Source: an uncultured Eubacteriales bacterium | GTDB taxonomy: Bacteria; Bacillota; Clostridia; Oscillospirales; CAG-272 | Assembly (NCBI GenBank): GCA_900547565.1 | Contig: URHI01000066.1 | Coordinates: 1 to 11,041 of the forward strand | Length of the DNA: 11,041 nucleotides | Direction of reading: 5' to 3' | The notes under the pieces: generated by a model | Database searches by the model: none | What the model was told of the DNA's origin: nothing | Seen by the model: only the letters and a program-made list of their open reading frames with translations | Shown here: in pieces, positions 7,689 through 11,041 of the stretch | Layout: every line of letters starts with the position of its first letter | How positions within the stretch are numbered: the stretch's first letter is position 1 | Position numbers and translations under genes: made by a program

Positions 7689-8609
7689 ATGATGCAATCA
7701 TACATGAGTTTCGCAAATGAAAGCGAAGCACGTAACTTTGTTGAAAAATGTGAACGCGATTTTGAGGAACGACTGTCAGGCGCAGTGGAGCGTGTTTGTG
7801 AGCACCGGGGGGTTCGGCTTATCGGATTGTCCGGGCCGACCTGCTCAGGCAAGACCACTGCGGCCAATAAGTTGATAAAATATCTTGTCGCACAAGGCAA
7901 AAAGGTGCATGTAGTATCAATTGATGACTTTTACTATGACCGTGATGTGCTTGTTGCACGTGCCAACAACGACCCTGATATTGAAATAGATTACGACTCT
8001 GAGGATACGATTGATCTTGACGAGCTGCGCCGTTGCGTGGAGCAGGTGTTCACCGATGAGCCCACTCAGATACCGAAATTTGATTTTCTTACCGGAAAAC
8101 GCTCAGGCTACACCACCATCGATGCAGACGAAAACGATATGTTTATATTCGAGGGCATACAGGCTATATATCCGTCTGTTACAGCGCTGTTTCGTCAGTA
8201 CGACTACAGGAGTGTATATATCAGCGTCGAGAGCGGTATCCGGATAGGAGATCGGACTTTCAGTACAGATGAGATCCGGCTGATGCGCCGCGTCGTCCGC
8301 GACTATAATTTCAGGGGGGCAACACCGGAGTTTACGCTGTATCTATGGGAAAGCGTACGTGCAAACGAGGAACTGAACATTTTTCCGTACGCTGTCGATT
8401 GCGACTATTTCATAAACTCAACACTTCCGTTTGAGATCAATATGCTGGTACCGTTTTTGCGCGAGATACTGCCGCAGGTCCCGGTTGACAACAAATACCG
8501 TGGGCAGGCTGAGGATATACTTGAGAAAATTGAGGGTATACAGCCGGTGTCTCCCAAGCTGCTGTCGCCTGAGTCGCTTTATTATGAATTTCTCAAGCGC
8601 GAGGAGTGA
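7689..8609 (+). CDS. Uridine-kinase-family nucleoside kinase
   Basis: This is a 306-residue P-loop kinase of the uridine kinase/phosphoribulokinase family (COG0572), expected to phosphorylate a nucleoside in the cytoplasm. The Walker A motif is GPTCSGKTT (49-57). It is followed by VSIDDFYYD (76-84), the substrate-site acidic block, and by FEGIQAIYP (154-162). Basic residues RRVVRD (200-205) resemble the lid region. The first 40 residues are helical and charged. The region after about 200 (IFPYAVDCDYFINS, then a proline-rich stretch) resembles the C-terminal half of longer clostridial nucleoside kinases that also carry an N-terminal TGS-like region, which this protein lacks. It is longer than classic Udk (about 210 residues). 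AAGGA lies ten bases before ATG 7689; a second ATG follows immediately. The end of this gene carries the ribosome-binding site for the next gene. Nucleoside specificity cannot be read from the sequence. Confidence 0.85.
   Translation: MMQSYMSFANESEARNFVEKCERDFEERLSGAVERVCEHRGVRLIGLSGPTCSGKTTAANKLIKYLVAQGKKVHVVSIDDFYYDRDVLVARANNDPDIEIDYDSEDTIDLDELRRCVEQVFTDEPTQIPKFDFLTGKRSGYTTIDADENDMFIFEGIQAIYPSVTALFRQYDYRSVYISVESGIRIGDRTFSTDEIRLMRRVVRDYNFRGATPEFTLYLWESVRANEELNIFPYAVDCDYFINSTLPFEINMLVPFLREILPQVPVDNKYRGQAEDILEKIEGIQPVSPKLLSPESLYYEFLKREE
8601..8606 (+). promoter_or_regulatory. Ribosome-binding site of the deaminase gene inside the kinase gene
   Basis: GAGGAG forms the last two sense codons of the kinase gene (Glu-Glu) and lies seven bases before TTG 8614. 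It decides the start of the deaminase gene, since the in-frame ATG at 8584 has no comparable site. The arrangement suggests translational coupling. Confidence 0.7.
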
Positions 8610-8613
8610 TATT

Positions 8614-9897
8614 TTGAAAACACTGCTAAAGAATTTTCGCCTTTCGGACGGTAACGCGGCTTGTGCGGTGATAACCGACACGCATTTTTCATATGTTGGA
8701 AGTATGTGTCCGGAGGATAGATACGACACAGTAAAGGATTGCCGGGGCGGCTTGCTGATCCCGGCCTTTTACAATACACACTGCCATGCCGCCATGACAC
8801 TGTTCCGCGGATACGGAGATGAGTTGCCGCTACAGCGTTGGCTGAACGAGCGTATATTCCCGGCGGAGGACAGACTTACGGGAGAGGCGGCCTATTATGC
8901 GTCGCTGCTGGCGTGTGCCGAAATGATACGGAGCGGCACGGTGTCGTTCTCTGACATGTACATGTTTGAGGATGTGACGGCGCAGGCTGTTTCTGAGTGC
9001 GGCATGAAGGCAAACCTGTCGCGCGGCATTGTGTCGTTTGATGACAACGCGGATTTTGCCGCTGACAGCCGACTTTGTGAGGCCTTGGGGCTGTACCGTA
9101 ACTGGAACGGTGCCGAGGGCGGCAGGATAAAAGTTGAGTTGTCGCTTCACGCCGAATACACCAATGTGCCCGGCTTTGCCGCCTACGTTTCGGACGTGTG
9201 CCGTGAGCGGGGAATTGCACTTCAGCTCCATTTGTCGGAAACAAAGGACGAGCACCAAAAATGCATTGAAAAGTATGGCTATACACCGACTGAATTCTTT
9301 CTTCGTGCAGGTGCTTTCGATACACGTGTGACGGCGGCACACTGTGTGTGGGTCAGTGACGATGACATAGCCGTGCTGGCAGAGCGCGGAGTGTTTGTTT
9401 CGCACAATCCGGCCAGCAATATGAAGCTCGGAAGCGGTATAATGCCGTATACAAACATGAAGCGTGCGGGTGTCCGCCTGAGTTTCGGTACGGACGGGGC
9501 TGCGTCAAACAACGCACAAAGCATACTGCGCGAGATGCAGCTGGCCGCGCTGATACACAAGGGAACAGACTGCGATCCCACGGCGGCAACTGCCGCTGAC
9601 ATGCTGTACATGGCTACCCGCGGCGGCGCACTGGCGCAGGGGCGCGCTGACTGCGCAGTGATTGAACCGGGAGCTAGGGCAGACGTGGTTCTGATCGACT
9701 GCGATGCCGTCAATATGCAGCCGGCAAATGATGTGCTGTCGGCTATTATGTACAATGCAGATGTATCAAACGTGGTAATGACCATGTGCGACGGACGAAT
9801 ATTATATGAAAACGGTGAGTATAAATCTATTGACACAGAACGCGTGAAATTCAATTTTCGAAGCGCCGTGTCACAGATCTTGCAGGGCATACACTGA
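8614..9897 (+). CDS. mtaD: Amidohydrolase, MTA/SAH deaminase type
   Basis: This 427-residue protein of the metal-dependent amidohydrolase superfamily resembles 5-methylthioadenosine/S-adenosylhomocysteine deaminases, which convert the adenine moiety to hypoxanthine and release ammonia. Visible motifs are NTHCHAAMTLFRGYGDELPL (54-73; metal ligands H56 and H58), LHLSETKDE (205-213; H206 and E209), AAHCVW (241-246; H243), SHNPASNMKLGSG (263-275) and FGTDGAASNN (291-300; D294 as the catalytic/metal aspartate). All metal ligands are present. The start is TTG 8614, which gives an N terminus MKTLLKNF typical of the family and has GAGGAG seven bases upstream. Longer in-frame starts exist but would overlap the kinase gene with unrelated sequence. 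Related enzymes accept MTA, SAH, adenosine or 5'-deoxyadenosine, so the exact substrate is open. Its position after a nucleoside kinase suggests nucleoside salvage. Confidence 0.9.
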   Translation: MKTLLKNFRLSDGNAACAVITDTHFSYVGSMCPEDRYDTVKDCRGGLLIPAFYNTHCHAAMTLFRGYGDELPLQRWLNERIFPAEDRLTGEAAYYASLLACAEMIRSGTVSFSDMYMFEDVTAQAVSECGMKANLSRGIVSFDDNADFAADSRLCEALGLYRNWNGAEGGRIKVELSLHAEYTNVPGFAAYVSDVCRERGIALQLHLSETKDEHQKCIEKYGYTPTEFFLRAGAFDTRVTAAHCVWVSDDDIAVLAERGVFVSHNPASNMKLGSGIMPYTNMKRAGVRLSFGTDGAASNNAQSILREMQLAALIHKGTDCDPTAATAADMLYMATRGGALAQGRADCAVIEPGARADVVLIDCDAVNMQPANDVLSAIMYNADVSNVVMTMCDGRILYENGEYKSIDTERVKFNFRSAVSQILQGIH

Positions 9898-9904
9898 TAC
9901 ATTC

Positions 9905-9918
9905 GGGGTGTTTGCCCC
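9905..9918 (+). repeat. Short GGGG/CCCC inverted repeat after mtaD
   Basis: GGGG (9905-9908), six loop bases, then CCCC (9915-9918) lie between the mtaD stop and the spoVB ribosome-binding site. The four-base stem has no T-run after it, so I do not call it a terminator. The nearby GGTG (9907-9910) could instead pair with CACC (9922-9925), next to the ribosome-binding site. Confidence 0.3.
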
Positions 9919-9925
9919 AAGCACC

Positions 9926-9930
9926 GGAGG
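9926..9930 (+). promoter_or_regulatory. Ribosome-binding site of the spoVB-like gene
   Basis: GGAGG lies four bases before ATG 9935. The spacing is slightly short but the match is strong, and no other start fits the N terminus. Confidence 0.65.
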
Positions 9931-9934
9931 ACAT

Positions 9935-11041
9935 ATGCCCAAAAATGAGTTTACCGCGGAAACGTCCGCGGGGACGGTTAAAAAGCTGTTTTCGGGGACA
10001 GCAGTGTTAACGCTGTCTGCCATACTGACCAAGCTGACCGGACTTGTTTACAAGGTACCTCTCATTGCACTGGTCGGAACTGAGGGTATGGCTTATTTTC
10101 TTGCGGCCAATCATATATACATATTGCTGTTTGTTATCTCGACGGCAGGACTTCCGGTGGCGGTTGCCGTCATGGTGGCGGGCGCGGTTGCGCGCGGAGA
10201 GTATGACGCGGTTCGCCGTGTTTACCGCACGGCAGCTGCGCTGTTCGGCACGGTGGGAATTGCCGCAACTACCTTTATGGCGGCGGGAGCCGGGCTTATT
10301 TCTCGCCTTGTCGGAATACCGCAGGCAATATGGTGCATAATTGCCATAGCTCCGGCGGTGGCACTTGCATGTGTTGCCGGCGCTTTGCGCGGATATTTTC
10401 AGGGGCATCAGATAATGGTGCATACGGCTGTGTCACAAATGATAGAGGCGTTCGGAAAATTGGTGTTCGGTTTGGCAGGGGCATATCTGGTGCGAAAAGC
10501 CGGAGCCGATACGCCGTTTGTGGCGGCAGGAGCCATTGCCGGCATAACGCTGGGGGTCGGAATGTCGGCGCTGTACCTGGCGGTGGTTAAGGTCGCTTTT
10601 GACAGACGTTATTACGCCGGCGCTTCCGACGTATGCGGAGACAGAATATGCAAAACACAGCGCTCTGCAAGCGGAATACAGCCCGAAAAGCGGCGCACGC
10701 GAGGCTCTGTAATCGGACAGCTGTTGCGTCTGGCACTCCCTGTAACGCTCAGCTCGGCGGTAATAAGCCTTGGCGGCGTAATTGATACTGCGCTTATTCC
10801 CAAAAGTCTTATGGAATGCGGATTTTCGCAGAGCAGGGCATATACTTTGTTCAGCTGCTACGGAAATATGGCAATACCGCTGTTCAGCTTGACTCCGGCG
10901 CTGGTGTCGCCGATAGCAATGACGCTGGTTCCGTTGGTGTCATCGGCTCGCGGACGTGGCGACGAGACCGCGGAGAGCGAGGCAGTTTCCACTGCGATCC
11001 GGCTGACGCTGGCGCTGGCGCTTCCGGCATCCTTGGGGCTT
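9935..11041 (+). CDS. spoVB: SpoVB/MOP-family polysaccharide flippase (N-terminal part)
   Basis: The reading frame is open from ATG 9935 to the window end, so 369 residues are visible and the C terminus is missing. It is a polytopic membrane protein with many hydrophobic segments, for example about 20-45, 55-85, 98-122, 131-151, 168-186, 196-220, 265-287 and 310-335. The early pattern (KKLFSGTAVLTLSAILTKLTGLVYKVPL) is split here for clarity as residues 16-43. GYFQGHQIM (153-161) is typical of SpoVB-like members of the MOP flippase superfamily (COG2244). Such proteins move lipid-linked glycans across the cytoplasmic membrane; SpoVB acts in spore cortex synthesis, and relatives include MurJ and O-antigen flippases. 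The loop at about 222-262 is basic and contains two cysteines. The family usually has about 500-550 residues. The substrate is not determinable, and the spoVB assignment among several clostridial paralogues is tentative. Confidence 0.8.
   Translation, partial: MPKNEFTAETSAGTVKKLFSGTAVLTLSAILTKLTGLVYKVPLIALVGTEGMAYFLAANHIYILLFVISTAGLPVAVAVMVAGAVARGEYDAVRRVYRTAAALFGTVGIAATTFMAAGAGLISRLVGIPQAIWCIIAIAPAVALACVAGALRGYFQGHQIMVHTAVSQMIEAFGKLVFGLAGAYLVRKAGADTPFVAAGAIAGITLGVGMSALYLAVVKVAFDRRYYAGASDVCGDRICKTQRSASGIQPEKRRTRGSVIGQLLRLALPVTLSSAVISLGGVIDTALIPKSLMECGFSQSRAYTLFSCYGNMAIPLFSLTPALVSPIAMTLVPLVSSARGRGDETAESEAVSTAIRLTLALALPASLGL
9954..9971 (+). repeat. GC-rich hairpin in the first codons of the spoVB-like gene
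   Basis: CCGCGGA (9954-9960), loop AACG, then TCCGCGG (9965-9971) form a perfect seven-base-pair stem about 20 bases after the start codon. It encodes ordinary residues (TAETSAG). It could slow early translation, but it may be chance in GC-rich DNA. Confidence 0.45.

Noticed and set aside
8431..8613. Longer deaminase reading frame beginning inside the kinase gene
   Set aside because: The extra residues are arginine- and cysteine-rich antiframe translation of the kinase. The family-like N terminus begins at TTG 8614 with its own ribosome-binding site.
9279..9920. Minus-strand open frame of 213 codons opposite the deaminase gene
   Set aside because: The composition is serine/alanine-rich and consistent with antisense of a conserved coding region; no family features.
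9899..9925. Rho-independent terminator after the deaminase gene
   Set aside because: The stem is only four base pairs and no T-run follows. The spoVB ribosome-binding site comes directly after it.
11005..11025. Short tandem CTGGCG-type repeat near the window end
   Set aside because: It is two to three copies encoding Leu-Ala in a membrane helix; ordinary codon usage explains it.

Overview
The window reads as a chromosomal housekeeping segment of an uncultured-type Clostridia (Firmicutes) genome, possibly an Oscillospirales/Ruminococcaceae-like gut lineage. The lineage call is inference. It rests on the gene order recJ-rel-dtd-hemZ, a HemZ-type radical SAM protein, a SpoVB-like flippase, strong Gram-positive Shine-Dalgarno sites, and moderately GC-rich coding DNA that still uses many ATA isoleucine codons. 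All nine genes are on the + strand and none shows a frameshift. I found no RNA genes, insertion sequences, CRISPR arrays or phage genes.

Layout. Bases 1-606 are the C-terminal end of a COG2509-type FAD-dependent dehydrogenase, cut by the window start. A gap of about 98 bases leads to a small RseC/MucC-type membrane protein with two CX2C pairs (705-1133). A short, very AT-rich gap follows (about 1130-1172) with a perfect TATAAT, the best promoter candidate in the window. After it comes a tightly packed series of seven genes: recJ (1235-3433), a bifunctional RelA/SpoT-type Rel (3462-5681), dtd (5693-6157), hemZ (6166-7662), a uridine-kinase-family nucleoside kinase (7689-8609), an MTA/SAH-deaminase-type amidohydrolase (8614-9897, TTG start), and a SpoVB/MOP-type flippase (9935 to the window end, partial). 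Gaps between these seven genes are 4-37 bases, so they probably form one operon.

How the genes fit together. RecJ (DNA repair), Rel ((p)ppGpp stress signalling) and DTD (removal of D-amino acids from tRNA) are a well-known clostridial cluster. In many relatives an apt gene lies between recJ and rel, a metallo-beta-lactamase-fold gene lies between dtd and hemZ, and hisS-aspS follow hemZ. None of these is present at those positions here. Instead hemZ is followed by a nucleoside kinase and an adenosine-type deaminase. This suggests a nucleoside-salvage module that could process 5'-deoxyadenosine or related products of SAM chemistry, although that link is inference. The flippase gene begins what may be a cell-envelope or sporulation section.

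I did not find a convincing undescribed system. The findings are modest: locus rearrangement, domain-architecture variants, motif deviations and translation-start signals.
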